Shown here piece by piece: positions 1 to 8,938 of a stretch of DNA of 64,000 bases. How positions within the stretch are numbered: the stretch's first letter is position 1; every line of letters begins with the position of its first letter. Position numbers and translations under genes: made by a program. Source of the DNA: Mycolicibacterium hippocampi (lineage in GTDB: Bacteria; Actinomycetota; Actinomycetes; Mycobacteriales; Mycobacteriaceae). Location of the stretch: positions 1,488,001 to 1,552,000 of the forward strand of contig NZ_BLLB01000002.1 of NCBI RefSeq assembly GCF_010723735.1, in the 5' to 3' direction. The notes under the pieces are model-generated. The model had not been told where the DNA came from, did no database searches, and saw only the letters and a program-made list of their open reading frames with translations.

Positions 1-902
1 CCGTCGGCACCAACGCGATCGGCACGGCGCTGGTGTCCCAGCGCGCCGTCCAGGTGTTCTCGGCCGAGCACTTCCTGCGCAGTCACCACCCGTGGACGTG
101 CGCCGGGGCCCCGATCCGGGATCCGCGAACCGGACACGTCATCGGTGTCGTCGACGTCTCAGGCCCGGCGCCGACCGTGCACCCTACGACCATCGCGCTG
201 GTGGATGCGGTGGCGCGGCTGGCCGAGTCGCAACTGCGCCAGGAGCACGACCACACCCTCAACCGGCTGCGGGCGTTCGCCGCCCCGATCCTCGCGCGGA
301 TGGGCAGCCCGGCCCTGGCCGTCGACACCGAAGGCTGGGTCGCGGCGGTCGACGCGATGCCGATGCACAACCGGATCCTGCTTCCCGACCAGCTGGCCCC
401 CGGTCGGGTGTGGCTGGCGACGCTGGGGTGGTGCGCTGTTGAGCCCCTTCCCGGTGGCTGGCTGGTGCGGCCCGCGGCCGGGGACGACCAGGGGGAGGTG
501 CAGCAGCCGACACGGGTGACGCTGGACCTCGGCAACCCGGACCGGCCGTCGCTGCGGATGGCGGGCGAATTCGGTTGCTGGGCCCATGATCTCTCGCTCC
601 GACACGCGGAGATCCTTTTTGCCCTGACTCTTTCACCGCAGGGGCGGACGGCGCCGCAGCTCGCCGAGGATCTGTACGGCGACCGGTCACGGGTGGTCAC
701 GGTGCGTGCGGAGATGTCCCGGCTGCGCAAACAGTTCGCCGGACTGCTCGCCGCCCAGCCGTACCGCTTCGCCGGTTCGGTCGATCTGGACATCCGCTAC
801 CCCGACGATCGGCGCCTGCTGTTGCCGCCGTCGACGGCGCCAGCGATCCGGGCCGCCCGCACGGTCGGTGCGCCGGCAGAACCGCGAGAGCACAATGGTT
901 GA
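1..902 (+). CDS. GAF-domain transcriptional regulator, 5' end missing
   Basis: The frame is open from base 3, so the true start lies before the window. The first visible residues (GTNAIGTALV) and the later APIRDPRTGHVIGVVDVSG match the GAF sensor domain of AcoR-type activators. No sigma-54 AAA+ domain follows. After a variable middle part, the last 90 residues (QLAEDLYGDRSRVVTVRAEM) look like a helix-turn-helix DNA-binding region. The stop overlaps the next gene by 8 bases, so the two are probably co-translated. In mycobacteria such regulators often sit beside an aldehyde dehydrogenase gene, which would be upstream of the window; that part is inference. Confidence 0.75.
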   Translation, partial: VGTNAIGTALVSQRAVQVFSAEHFLRSHHPWTCAGAPIRDPRTGHVIGVVDVSGPAPTVHPTTIALVDAVARLAESQLRQEHDHTLNRLRAFAAPILARMGSPALAVDTEGWVAAVDAMPMHNRILLPDQLAPGRVWLATLGWCAVEPLPGGWLVRPAAGDDQGEVQQPTRVTLDLGNPDRPSLRMAGEFGCWAHDLSLRHAEILFALTLSPQGRTAPQLAEDLYGDRSRVVTVRAEMSRLRKQFAGLLAAQPYRFAGSVDLDIRYPDDRRLLLPPSTAPAIRAARTVGAPAEPREHNG

Positions 903-1383
903 TGTGGACACACCGAACCGAGCCCTGGTCACCGAGGCGGCCGCCGAGCTGTTGCGAAGCCTGCAGCAGCGACACGGTGCGTTGATGTTCCACCAGTCGG
1001 GTGGCTGCTGCGACGGGTCGTCGCCGATGTGTTACCCCGACGGCGACTTCATCGTCGGTGACCGCGACATCCTGCTGGCGGTGCTCGACGTCGGCGACGG
1101 AGGTGTTCCGGTCTGGATCTCCGGTCCCCAGTTCGACGCGTGGAAGCACACCCAGCTGGTCATCGACGTGGTGCCAGGCCGCGGTGGCGGGTTCAGCCTG
1201 GAGGCTCCCGAGGGCATGCGTTTCCTGTCCCGGGGCCGGGCGTTCACCGAGGACGAGAACCGCGCGCTGAGCGTGGCGCCCCCGGTCACAGGCGCTGACT
1301 TCGAGCGTGGGGTGCGGCCTCCGTCGAACGGAACCCACATCGTGGCAGAGGGTGTCGACGCCTGCGCGATGCCTCTGAAGTAA
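895..1383 (+). CDS. DUF779 family protein (Rv0459-like)
   Basis: 162 residues; the ATG at 895 lies inside the end of the regulator gene. The protein has the Cys-rich stretch HQSGGCCDGSSPMCYPDGDF near residue 40, characteristic of DUF779. In M. tuberculosis this family follows an aldehyde dehydrogenase (Rv0458-Rv0459, from memory), and members are generally found beside aldehyde or alcohol dehydrogenases, so a role in aldehyde handling is plausible but unproven. The cysteines could bind metal or be redox active. Family assignment is firm; function is not known. Confidence 0.85.
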   Translation: MVDVDTPNRALVTEAAAELLRSLQQRHGALMFHQSGGCCDGSSPMCYPDGDFIVGDRDILLAVLDVGDGGVPVWISGPQFDAWKHTQLVIDVVPGRGGGFSLEAPEGMRFLSRGRAFTEDENRALSVAPPVTGADFERGVRPPSNGTHIVAEGVDACAMPLK

Positions 1384-1398
1384 GCGCGGGTCCGCGCA

Positions 1399-1456
1399 CG
1401 AAATATCATTCCGGGCTGCGAAATTGGGCTGAGTAACGACCCGGAATGATATTTCG
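1399..1456. repeat. Palindromic repeat, family B (17-base perfect arms)
   Basis: The arms CGAAATATCATTCCGGG (1399-1415) and its exact reverse complement (1440-1456) are separated by 24 bases. The RNA would form a strong hairpin between the DUF779 gene and the next small membrane gene. A single arm with matching flanks recurs at 54584-54600, so this is a dispersed element rather than a one-off hairpin. It may end or attenuate transcription. Confidence 0.85.
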
Positions 1457-1509
1457 CGGAGCGGCGCGCCGACCGGGTTTTCGGGCAGCGCGGCGTTATC
1501 GTCGAAAGC

Positions 1510-1788
1510 GTGATTCCGCTGCCGCGTGCGTCGGTGTTGGCCGGCGTGATGATCGTCGGCGTCGCCGTCGGCATGATGGCAGCCCTCGCCGCAGCCATCG
1601 AGGTCACCGCGACCGTCCGACCGGACGTCGTGATCGCGCTCGTCGTCGGAGTCCCCGGCGTGATCGGCCTGCTCACGATCCTGATGTCGGGCCGACGGTG
1701 GGTCACCGCGGTGGGTGCCATGATCCTGGCCATCGGGCCGGGCTGGTTCGGCGCGCTGGCCGCGATCCAGGTGGCCTCCGGTGCCTGA
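1510..1788 (+). CDS. Small membrane protein (Rv0460-like)
   Basis: 92 residues from a GTG start, with three hydrophobic segments at about residues 7-30, 38-59 and 64-88. There is no recognisable catalytic motif. Its place between the DUF779 gene and a second small membrane gene before lpdC matches Rv0460 as I recall it. The end overlaps the next start by 8 bases, so the pair is translationally coupled. Function unknown. Confidence 0.75.
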   Translation: MIPLPRASVLAGVMIVGVAVGMMAALAAAIEVTATVRPDVVIALVVGVPGVIGLLTILMSGRRWVTAVGAMILAIGPGWFGALAAIQVASGA

Positions 1789-2245
1789 CAACGACCGGGA
1801 CGCACTCCCCGGCGACCACACCGAGCCGTTCCGGCCCGAGTTCACCGGATCCTTCACCGCACAGGGACTCATCGACGCTCCCACCCCGGCCGAACCCGTG
1901 GAGATCACCTCGCATCCGGCGCAGCCCGCCGTCGTTCCCGGCGTCGCCCAGTACCTCAGCCGCTGGACGTTCGTGTTCGTTGTTGCCGGCGTCTGGCTCA
2001 TCGCGGCGGCTGCCGGTCTCGGCCTGTACTACTGGTGGTTCCATTCACCGGACAAGACCCTGCCGGTGTTCGTGGTGCTGGTCTACCTGGTGGCGTGCAT
2101 CGTCGGTAGCCTGCTCACCGCGATGATCCAGGGCAAGCCGGTGTTCTCGGCTGTGGCCATCGCGCTGATGGCGTCCCCGCTGGCGTCGACGTCGGCGGCG
2201 GCGGTTCTGTACGGCGGTTACGTGTTCGGGTGGATCAGCCGCTAG
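1781..2245 (+). CDS. Membrane protein (Rv0461-like)
   Basis: 154 residues from a GTG start. The first 60 residues are hydrophilic and Pro/Glu-rich. Three membrane segments follow, at about 64-88 (starting FVFVVAGVWLIAAAAGLGLY), 97-118 and 126-150. The gene overlaps the previous one. Position and layout match Rv0461. No enzymatic motif is visible and the function is unknown. Confidence 0.75.
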   Translation: MPDNDRDALPGDHTEPFRPEFTGSFTAQGLIDAPTPAEPVEITSHPAQPAVVPGVAQYLSRWTFVFVVAGVWLIAAAAGLGLYYWWFHSPDKTLPVFVVLVYLVACIVGSLLTAMIQGKPVFSAVAIALMASPLASTSAAAVLYGGYVFGWISR

Positions 2246-2330
2246 TTCGCGCTGTCTGGCAGTCGAACCACGTACGAGTGGTGGGGAACCCGGGGTCGCC
2301 TCCACAGTGTTCATATGTTCAGATAGACAC

Positions 2331-3929
2331 ATGGAGTTCCCCGCCCGCCCCCTCCGCTGCCTGCGCGCGGTCGCCGCCGGCGTCACGACGACCGCGCTGC
2401 TGGTGGGTTGCACCGCTCCCGCCGGGAACGCGGAGTCCGACCAGATCGTGTTGGGTGAGGGCTACGAGTTGGGTGGCTACAACCCGGTCTCCGGCTACGC
2501 CGAGACGGGGGTGTCACCGCTCTACGACGGGCTCTACCGGCCCAACGCGACCACAGACTCGGTGGTGCCCGACATGGTCCCGGCGCTGGCGCAGGATGAG
2601 CCACAGCCCGCGGGGCCGAACCGCTGGCGGGTGCCGTTGCGCGACGGCGTGGTGTTCTCCGATGGCAGTGCGCTGGATTCCGCGGACGTCGTCGCGACGT
2701 ACACCGCGGTGCGGGATCCGGCTGTGGCATCGGAGATCTCGACCTCGATCGCGCCGATCGTCTCGGTGACCGCTGACGGCCCCGATGCCATCGTCGTCGA
2801 GTTGAACACCGGGGCGGACCCGAAACCCCTTCTGCTGCTGGGGATCCTGCCTTCCGAACTGATCGAGTCGGCACCCGCCGCCGACTGGGCCGTCAACACC
2901 GAGCCCGTCGGCACCGGTCCGTACCGGCTCGAGAGCCTGCGCCCCGACCAGGCGGTCATGGTCGCCCGCGACGACTACTGGGGCGAGCCGGTACAGGTCA
3001 GGCGACTGGTGTACACCTACGCGCCGGAGGACAACACCCGCGCCCAGAGCATGGTCTCCGGCACGGTCGACGGGGTGAACCTGCCTCCCCGGCTGATGGA
3101 CTCCGTCGACAGCGACGACATCCGCACCGTGGCTGTGCGATCCGCGGACTGGCGCGCGATCGCGTTGCCTGCGGGCAATGCGTTCACCGCGGATCCGCAG
3201 GCGCGCCTCGCGATGAACCTCGCGGTGGACCGCGAAGCGTTGGTGCGCGATGTGCTGGTCGGATACGGACGCCAAGCCAGCACCCCGGTAGCGGCGGTCT
3301 ACGCCGACGCCTACAACGCCGACGCACAGTTCGCGTTCGACGCCGGGCGGGCCGGCGACCTTCTCGACGAGGCGGGCTGGCTCCGGGGCGCCGACCAGGT
3401 TCGGGAGAAGGATGGTGTCCGCGCCTCGTTCGAGCTCCTGTACAACGCCCAGGACACCGTGCGGCGGGATCTGGCGGTGGCGTTCTCCGCCGCGATGGCA
3501 CCCCTCGGGGTTGACGTGCGGCCCCGCGGCACCAGTTGGGACGAGATCGACACGCGGTTCGGGGACTCCGCCGTGGTGCTCGCCGGCGGCTCCACGCCCT
3601 ACAGCATCGACTCGCAGGTCTACGACACCCTGCACACCCGGCAGCCGGACTCGTCGCCGTACTCCAACCCCGGCAACTTCACCGCTCCGGGCCTCGACGA
3701 ATTGCTCGAGCAGGCCGGCCAGTTGGCATCCGGTCCGGAAAAAGACGACCTCTACCGCCAGATCCAGGCCACCTATGCCGCCGAGCCGTCGCACGTCTTC
3801 CTGGCGTTCCTGGATCACACCTACGCCTACCGCGACCGCGGCTGGAAGCAGAGCGCGCCGATCCTGGAACCGCACTCGCACGGGGTGTCCTGGGGTCCGT
3901 GGTGGGATCTCGGCGCATGGCGACGCTGA
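2331..3929 (+). CDS. ABC importer substrate-binding lipoprotein, family 5
   Basis: 532 residues. The ATG at 2331 is chosen because it puts a lipoprotein signal (ending LLVGC, lipidated Cys near residue 27) at the N terminus; a GTG at 2307 is in frame. The body has the family-5 (OppA/DppA/NikA) pattern: a 'VVPDMVPALAQ' segment, 'RWRVPLRDGVVFSDG' and 'VGTGPYRLESL'. It would capture a peptide, opine or metal complex outside the membrane and pass it to the permeases encoded next. The permease start lies inside its last 13 bases. The substrate cannot be read from sequence. I do not recall this block between Rv0461 and Rv0462. Confidence 0.88.
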   Translation: MEFPARPLRCLRAVAAGVTTTALLVGCTAPAGNAESDQIVLGEGYELGGYNPVSGYAETGVSPLYDGLYRPNATTDSVVPDMVPALAQDEPQPAGPNRWRVPLRDGVVFSDGSALDSADVVATYTAVRDPAVASEISTSIAPIVSVTADGPDAIVVELNTGADPKPLLLLGILPSELIESAPAADWAVNTEPVGTGPYRLESLRPDQAVMVARDDYWGEPVQVRRLVYTYAPEDNTRAQSMVSGTVDGVNLPPRLMDSVDSDDIRTVAVRSADWRAIALPAGNAFTADPQARLAMNLAVDREALVRDVLVGYGRQASTPVAAVYADAYNADAQFAFDAGRAGDLLDEAGWLRGADQVREKDGVRASFELLYNAQDTVRRDLAVAFSAAMAPLGVDVRPRGTSWDEIDTRFGDSAVVLAGGSTPYSIDSQVYDTLHTRQPDSSPYSNPGNFTAPGLDELLEQAGQLASGPEKDDLYRQIQATYAAEPSHVFLAFLDHTYAYRDRGWKQSAPILEPHSHGVSWGPWWDLGAWRR

Positions 3930-4960
3930 CTGAACCGGGCGTCGCCGAGTCCACCGAGCAGGCCCCGGTGCGGCGCCCGGTTCCGCGTTGGCGGGCCGCA
4001 GGCCGACTGCTGGCCGTGCGGGCCGCGATCGCGGTACCGCTGACCGCGGCGATTTCGGCGGCGATGTTCTTCGTGGCGTCGCTGTCGCCGTTCGACCCGC
4101 TGGCTGCCTACCTGGGCGGCAGCTACCAGTTCGCCACCGAGTCTCAGCGCGAGGCGATGCGCGCGGCCTACGACACCGAGCAGCCCTGGTGGCAGGCGTG
4201 GTGGCACTGGGCCGGCGGTCTGGTGCAAGGCGATCTGGGGTTCTCCTCGACGCAGTCCCAACCGGTCACGACCGTGCTGGCCGAGCGGATGCCGTTCACG
4301 CTGATGCTCTCGGGTGCGGCACTGCTGACCGCGGCCGTGGTGGCGATTCTGCTGGGCTGCGTGGCGGGGATGCGGCGTGGCGGGGCGCTGGACCGGTGCT
4401 GCACGGTGTTCTCGGTGACCTTCGCCGCGGTACCGCCGTTTGTGGTGTCGCTCGCACTGGTGATGGTGGTAGCGGTCAGCCTGCGGTGGCTTCCGGCGTC
4501 CGGCGCGGTCGCCCCCGGCGCCGACTACACGGTGTCCGGGGTGTTGCGGCACGCGATCCTGCCGTGGATCGCGCTGACGGTCTCCCAGATTCCGTGGCTG
4601 CTGTTGACCACCCGCACCGCCGTCGCAGCGGCCTGCGATTCGGACGCGGTGCGCGGCGCACGGTCGCGCGGGGTGCACGGCTGGACGCTGCTGCGCGGTC
4701 ACGTCGCACCGGTGTCGGTGCTGCCCACCCTGGCGTTGCTGGGCACCCGGCTACCGGAATTGATCGCCGGCGCCGCAATCGTCGAAACTGTCTTCGGCTG
4801 GCCCGGAATGGCAGCGGTTTTGGTGGATTCTGCTGCAGCGCTGGACTTTCCGTTGCTCGCCGCCTTGACCGTCGGGGCTGCGGTCGCGGTGTTGGCGGGC
4901 TCGGCGCTCTCGGATTCCGCCGCTGTGGCGATCGACCCCCGGATCAGGATGACCGCATGA
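3917..4960 (+). CDS. ABC importer permease 1 (DppB/NikB type)
   Basis: 347 residues with about six membrane segments. It has an extracytoplasmic stretch at 60-110 (SQREAMRAAYDTEQPWWQAW) typical of the DppB family, and the cytoplasmic EAA-like loop (RGARSRGVHGWTLLRGHVAP) that contacts the ATPases. The C-terminal 'VETVFGWPGMAAVLVDSA' is a family hallmark. The ATG lies within the binding-protein gene and the stop overlaps the next ATG (ATGA), showing tight coupling. Confidence 0.88.
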   Translation: MATLTEPGVAESTEQAPVRRPVPRWRAAGRLLAVRAAIAVPLTAAISAAMFFVASLSPFDPLAAYLGGSYQFATESQREAMRAAYDTEQPWWQAWWHWAGGLVQGDLGFSSTQSQPVTTVLAERMPFTLMLSGAALLTAAVVAILLGCVAGMRRGGALDRCCTVFSVTFAAVPPFVVSLALVMVVAVSLRWLPASGAVAPGADYTVSGVLRHAILPWIALTVSQIPWLLLTTRTAVAAACDSDAVRGARSRGVHGWTLLRGHVAPVSVLPTLALLGTRLPELIAGAAIVETVFGWPGMAAVLVDSAAALDFPLLAALTVGAAVAVLAGSALSDSAAVAIDPRIRMTA

Positions 4961-5796
4961 GCGTCGAACCGGAGACCGCTCGGGTCATCGGATTCCACCG
5001 GCCGGCCCTGCCGTGGCTGGTGCTCGCGTTCATCGCCGCCGCGGCCATCGGGGTCCCGCTGCTGGCCGGTCAGCAGGTCGCCGACTTCTCCGCCGCGCTG
5101 CACCCGCCCGGCCCCGAACACCTTGCGGGCACTGACCATTCGGGGTACGACCTGCTGGTACGCACGGCCGAAGGCCTGCGGGTGTCGTTGCTGATCGCGG
5201 TGGTCTGTGCGGTGGCGACGGCGGTGCTGGGGGTGGCGATCGGCGTCGGCGCGGCGCTGGTCGGTGGCTGGGTCGACGCGGTGGTGATGCGGTTGGTCGA
5301 CGGGTTCAACGCGCTGCCGCACCTGGTGGTGGGCATCGTGATCGCAGCGATGTGGCGTGGTGCACCGCTGGCGATCATCGCCTCGATCGCTCTGACCCAC
5401 TGGCCGGCGGTCGCCCGGGTGGTGCGCGCGGAACTTCTCGCGGTGGCCGAAGCAGGCTGGGTGCACACCTCCCGACTCGCCGGTGCCTCGCGGTGGTTCG
5501 TCGCGCGCCGACATCTACTACCGGCGGTGACCGGCCAGGCGCTGATCGCGATGATCATGCTGTTGCCGCACGCCGTGTGGCATGAATCCACGTTGTCGTT
5601 CCTCGGCGTGGGGCTCTCACCCGACCAGGCCAGCCTCGGCACGCTACTCAGTCAGGCTCGTGGTGATGTGCTCACCGGCGCCTGGTGGACGTTGGTGTTC
5701 CCGGCCGCGGCCCTCATCGCGACCGCTCTGGCGTTCTCGGCGGCAGGCGCAGCGGTCAGGCGTCGTCATCAACCTCCGACGGGACGGGTGTGGTGA
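4957..5796 (+). CDS. ABC importer permease 2 (DppC/NikC type)
   Basis: 279 residues with about six membrane segments. 'AGTDHSGYDLLVRTAEGLRV' matches the GTDxxGRD motif of DppC proteins, with Ser-Gly-Tyr in place of the usual residues, and 'SRLAGASRWFVARRHLLPAV' is the EAA loop. The C-terminal 'ESTLSFLGVGLSPDQASLGT' is also typical. It pairs with the upstream permease to form the pore. The start overlaps the previous stop by 4 bases and the stop overlaps the next GTG. Confidence 0.88.
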   Translation: MSVEPETARVIGFHRPALPWLVLAFIAAAAIGVPLLAGQQVADFSAALHPPGPEHLAGTDHSGYDLLVRTAEGLRVSLLIAVVCAVATAVLGVAIGVGAALVGGWVDAVVMRLVDGFNALPHLVVGIVIAAMWRGAPLAIIASIALTHWPAVARVVRAELLAVAEAGWVHTSRLAGASRWFVARRHLLPAVTGQALIAMIMLLPHAVWHESTLSFLGVGLSPDQASLGTLLSQARGDVLTGAWWTLVFPAAALIATALAFSAAGAAVRRRHQPPTGRVW

Positions 5797-6563
5797 GCGT
5801 GGCCGCAGCCGAGATCGGTGACCTCTCGGTGCGGATCGCGGTACACCACGGGCGCAGGTCGGCCGCCGTCGATGTCCTCGACAGCGTCGTCCTGCACGTG
5901 CCGCCCGGGCAGGTCACCGCGTTGGTGGGTGAATCCGGTTGCGGGAAGTCGCTTGTCGCAGCTGCTCTTTCCGGTTTGATGCCGCCGGGGTCGCAGGTGC
6001 GGGGCCAGGTGCTGATCGGCGGCACCGAGATGCGCCACGACGATGAACCGGGCTGGCGCGCACTGCGCGGCCGCCATATCGGTCTGGTCCCCCAGTCGGC
6101 GGCGACATCGTTCACACCGGTGCGCACCGTCGGGTCACAACTGGCCGAGGTCTGTGCCCGGCTGGGCGCCGACCGGACACCGGAGCAGCTGTGCGCCGCG
6201 GTCGGGCTGCCCGCCGATGCGACGGCCCGCTATCCACACGAGCTGTCCGGAGGCATGGCGCAGCGGGTGGCGATCGCCGCTGCACTGGCGGGACGCCCCG
6301 GGCTGCTGCTGGCCGACGAACCGACCTCGGCGCTGGACCCGGACAACGCCGGCCTGGTCTGGCAACTGTTGGGCGACGCGGCTGCCGCCGGCGCCGGCGT
6401 CCTGGTGATCACCCATGACATGAGGTCGCTGCGGCAGGCCGGGGTGTGTGCCGACGTGGCACTGATGGCCGCAGGCACGGTACTGCAGCAGCTACCGCTG
6501 ACCGAGGCCACCGCCAGCAGTGACCCATACACGCGGGCGATGCTGGGTGCGGTGCCGGTGTGA
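5793..6563 (+). CDS. ABC importer ATPase 1 (DppD/NikD type)
   Basis: 256 residues. Walker A is GESGCGKS (about 46-53), the signature is ELSGGMAQRVAI, Walker B is LLLADEPTSALD, and the switch His is in VLVITHDM. The GTG at 5793 overlaps the previous stop. The C terminus is shorter than in full-length DppD proteins and lacks the oligopeptide/iron-sulphur extension. Confidence 0.88.
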   Translation: MSVAAAEIGDLSVRIAVHHGRRSAAVDVLDSVVLHVPPGQVTALVGESGCGKSLVAAALSGLMPPGSQVRGQVLIGGTEMRHDDEPGWRALRGRHIGLVPQSAATSFTPVRTVGSQLAEVCARLGADRTPEQLCAAVGLPADATARYPHELSGGMAQRVAIAAALAGRPGLLLADEPTSALDPDNAGLVWQLLGDAAAAGAGVLVITHDMRSLRQAGVCADVALMAAGTVLQQLPLTEATASSDPYTRAMLGAVPV

Positions 6564-7183
6564 CCGTCTACAGCCTGCAGGCCAGCGGGGTCACCGTCAG
6601 GTTCGGCGGGCGGACCGTACTGAACAGCGTCGACCTGACTGCCGCGGCCGGGACGATCACCGGGGTCACCGGCAGATCGGGCAGCGGGAAGTCCACCCTG
6701 CTGCGGGTGTTGGCCGGTCTGCACATCCCGGACGCCGGATCGGTCCGATACGGCGGCGCGGCGGTCGCGCCCAGAGCATCCATCGCGCTGCTCGCCCAGC
6801 ATCCCCGGCTGGTGTGCAATCCCCGGTGGACGCTGCGCCAGGTGATCGCCGAACCTGCCCTCATCGGAGGACGAGAGTCGGAGGTCGACGCGGTCGTCGG
6901 CCGGGTCGGGCTCGACCCTGAACTGCTGGACCGCTACCCGGGTCAGGTCAGCGACGGCCAGCTACAGCGGGCTTGCCTGGGCCGGGTGCTGGCGCAGGAC
7001 GCTGCGACCGTGCTGTGTGACGAGCCGACCGCGATGCTCGACCCGATCGCCACCGCGTCGGTGGTGACACTGCTGCGGGAGATCGCCGACCAGGGTGCCG
7101 TCGTCGTCCTGGTCAGTCATGACCCGGCACTCATCGAGGCGCTGACCGACAACGCGTTGGCCTTGCCGCGACCATTAGGGTAG
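6560..7183 (+). CDS. ABC importer ATPase 2 (DppF/NikE type)
   Basis: 207 residues, short for the family. Walker A is GRSGSGKST, Walker B is TVLCDEPTAMLD and the switch is VLVSHD. The signature loop reads QVSDGQLQRA rather than the canonical LSGGQ, a degenerate form common in NikE/DppF-type subunits. The GTG overlaps the previous stop by 4 bases. The gene ends 6 bases before lpdC, so read-through into lpdC is possible. Confidence 0.85.
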   Translation: MTVYSLQASGVTVRFGGRTVLNSVDLTAAAGTITGVTGRSGSGKSTLLRVLAGLHIPDAGSVRYGGAAVAPRASIALLAQHPRLVCNPRWTLRQVIAEPALIGGRESEVDAVVGRVGLDPELLDRYPGQVSDGQLQRACLGRVLAQDAATVLCDEPTAMLDPIATASVVTLLREIADQGAVVVLVSHDPALIEALTDNALALPRPLG

Positions 7184-7189
7184 GTAAGC

Positions 7190-8584
7190 GTGACCCACTA
7201 TGACGTCGTCGTTCTCGGAGCAGGCCCCGGCGGATACGTTGCAGCTATCCGCGCTGCCCAACTCGGGCTGAATACCGCCATCATCGAGCCCAAGTACTGG
7301 GGAGGGGTGTGCCTCAACGTCGGGTGCATACCGTCGAAGGCATTGCTGCGCAACGCCGAACTGGCCCACATCTTCACCAAGGAAGCCAAGCAGTTCGGCA
7401 TCAACGGTGAGGCGAGCTTCGACTTCGGCGCCGCGTTCGACCGCAGCCGCAAGGTCGCCGACGGCCGCGTCGCCGGGGTGCACTTCCTGATGAAGAAGAA
7501 CAAGATCACCGAGATCCACGGGTACGGGAAGTTCACCGGGCCGAACAGCATCGAGGTGGACCTCAACGAGGGTGACACCGAGAAGGTGGAGTTCGACAAC
7601 GCGATCATCGCGACCGGCTCCAGCACCCGGCTCGTCCCCGGGACGTCGCTCTCGGAGAACGTCGTCACCTACGAGAAGCAGATCCTGACCCGCGAGCTGC
7701 CCGGCTCGATCATCATCGCCGGGGCCGGCGCGATCGGCATGGAGTTCGGGTACGTCCTGAAGAACTATGGCGTAGACGTGACCATCGTCGAGTTCCTGCC
7801 GCGCGCGCTGCCCAACGAGGACGCCGAGGTCTCCAAGGAGATCGAGAAGCAGTTCAAGAAGCTGGGCGTGAAGATCCGCACCGGCACCAAGGTCGAGTCG
7901 ATCGAAGATGGTGGCGAGCAGGTCACCGTCACCGTCAGCAAGGACGGCAAGTCCGAGGAGCTCAAGGCCGACAAGGTGATGCAGGCGATCGGCTTCGCGC
8001 CGAACGTCGAGGGCTTCGGGCTGGACAAGGCCGGCGTGGAGCTGACCGAGCGCAAGGCCATCGGCATCGACGACTACATGCGCACCAACGTGAGCCACAT
8101 CTACGCGATCGGCGACGTCACCGCCAAGCTCCAGCTGGCGCACGTCGCCGAGGCGATGGGCGTGGTGGCCGCCGAGACCATCGCCGGTGCCGAGACGCTT
8201 GCCCTCGGCGACTACCGGATGTTGCCGCGCGCCACCTTCTGCCAGCCACAGGTCGCCAGCTTCGGGCTGACCGAGGAACAGGCGCGCGACGAGGGCTACG
8301 ACGTCAAGGTCGCGAAGTTCCCGTTCACGGCCAACGGCAAGGCCCACGGTCTGGGCGATCCGACGGGATTCGTCAAGCTCGTCGCCGACGCCAAGTACGG
8401 CGAACTGCTCGGCGGGCACCTGATCGGCCACGACGTCTCCGAACTGCTGCCCGAGCTGACGCTGGCGCAGAAGTGGGACCTGACGGTCAACGAGCTGTCC
8501 CGCAACGTGCACACCCACCCGACCATGTCCGAGGCGATGCAGGAGTGCTTCCACGGGCTGGCCGGCCACATGATCAACTTCTAG
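7190..8584 (+). CDS. lpdC: Dihydrolipoyl dehydrogenase (E3)
   Basis: 464 residues, the usual E3 length. FAD-binding [10 protein letters not shown] is at residues 10-19, and the redox disulphide CLNVGC has Cys41 and Cys46. A second dinucleotide fold is at [10 protein letters not shown], and the C-terminal HTHP carries the catalytic His. The enzyme reoxidises dihydrolipoamide for pyruvate and branched-chain keto-acid dehydrogenases; in M. tuberculosis the same protein (Rv0462) also feeds the AhpC/AhpD peroxidase system. GTG start. The next gene begins immediately after its stop. Confidence 0.97.
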   Translation: MTHYDVVVLGAGPGGYVAAIRAAQLGLNTAIIEPKYWGGVCLNVGCIPSKALLRNAELAHIFTKEAKQFGINGEASFDFGAAFDRSRKVADGRVAGVHFLMKKNKITEIHGYGKFTGPNSIEVDLNEGDTEKVEFDNAIIATGSSTRLVPGTSLSENVVTYEKQILTRELPGSIIIAGAGAIGMEFGYVLKNYGVDVTIVEFLPRALPNEDAEVSKEIEKQFKKLGVKIRTGTKVESIEDGGEQVTVTVSKDGKSEELKADKVMQAIGFAPNVEGFGLDKAGVELTERKAIGIDDYMRTNVSHIYAIGDVTAKLQLAHVAEAMGVVAAETIAGAETLALGDYRMLPRATFCQPQVASFGLTEEQARDEGYDVKVAKFPFTANGKAHGLGDPTGFVKLVADAKYGELLGGHLIGHDVSELLPELTLAQKWDLTVNELSRNVHTHPTMSEAMQECFHGLAGHMINF

Positions 8585-8863
8585 TTGAGGGGGATCTGGG
8601 TCGCCGGTATCGGCGGGTTGGTGGTCGGCCACATCCTGTGGCTGGCCGGTATCTCTGCGGCCATCGCCTCGACCGACGTGTCGACATGGGTGCTCATCGT
8701 CGCCGCGGTGTCGTTCGTCATCGGCATCAGCGCCGGGATGATCGGCTGGCGGCAGTGGCAGCGCACGTCGCACAAGGGTGAGATCTGGGCGGTGTTCCTG
8801 TGGGCTTTGCCGGTGTCACCGGTTTTGCTGTCGCTGACGGTGCTGGGCGTGACCTACCTTTAG
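8585..8863 (+). CDS. Small membrane protein (Rv0463-like)
   Basis: 92 residues with three hydrophobic segments (about 4-26, 33-53 and 68-90). The TTG at 8585 directly abuts the lpdC stop; no better start gives the full first helix, so the two genes are probably translationally coupled. Position matches Rv0463. No catalytic motif; function unknown. Confidence 0.7.
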   Translation: MRGIWVAGIGGLVVGHILWLAGISAAIASTDVSTWVLIVAAVSFVIGISAGMIGWRQWQRTSHKGEIWAVFLWALPVSPVLLSLTVLGVTYL

Positions 8864-8938
8864 CCGGCGCCCCCGGAATCGGGTGGCGACATCTTGTTTT
8901 GCCCCTTGGTGACGTTCCCCGGCTCCTAGGATGGGCCC

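Noticed and set aside
2246..2330. Possible riboswitch before the ABC importer
   Set aside because: Only a short hairpin (CCAC..GTGG) is visible and no known riboswitch consensus fits.
2331..7183. Nickel importer feeding the putative nickel-dependent guanidine hydrolase
   Set aside because: Family-5 importers carry peptides, opines, nickel and more; nothing in the binding protein identifies nickel and the loci are 17 kb apart.
7175..8773. Long minus-strand open frame (532 codons) over lpdC
   Set aside because: Low-complexity Leu/Asp/Gly composition; it is the antisense shadow of lpdC in GC-rich DNA.
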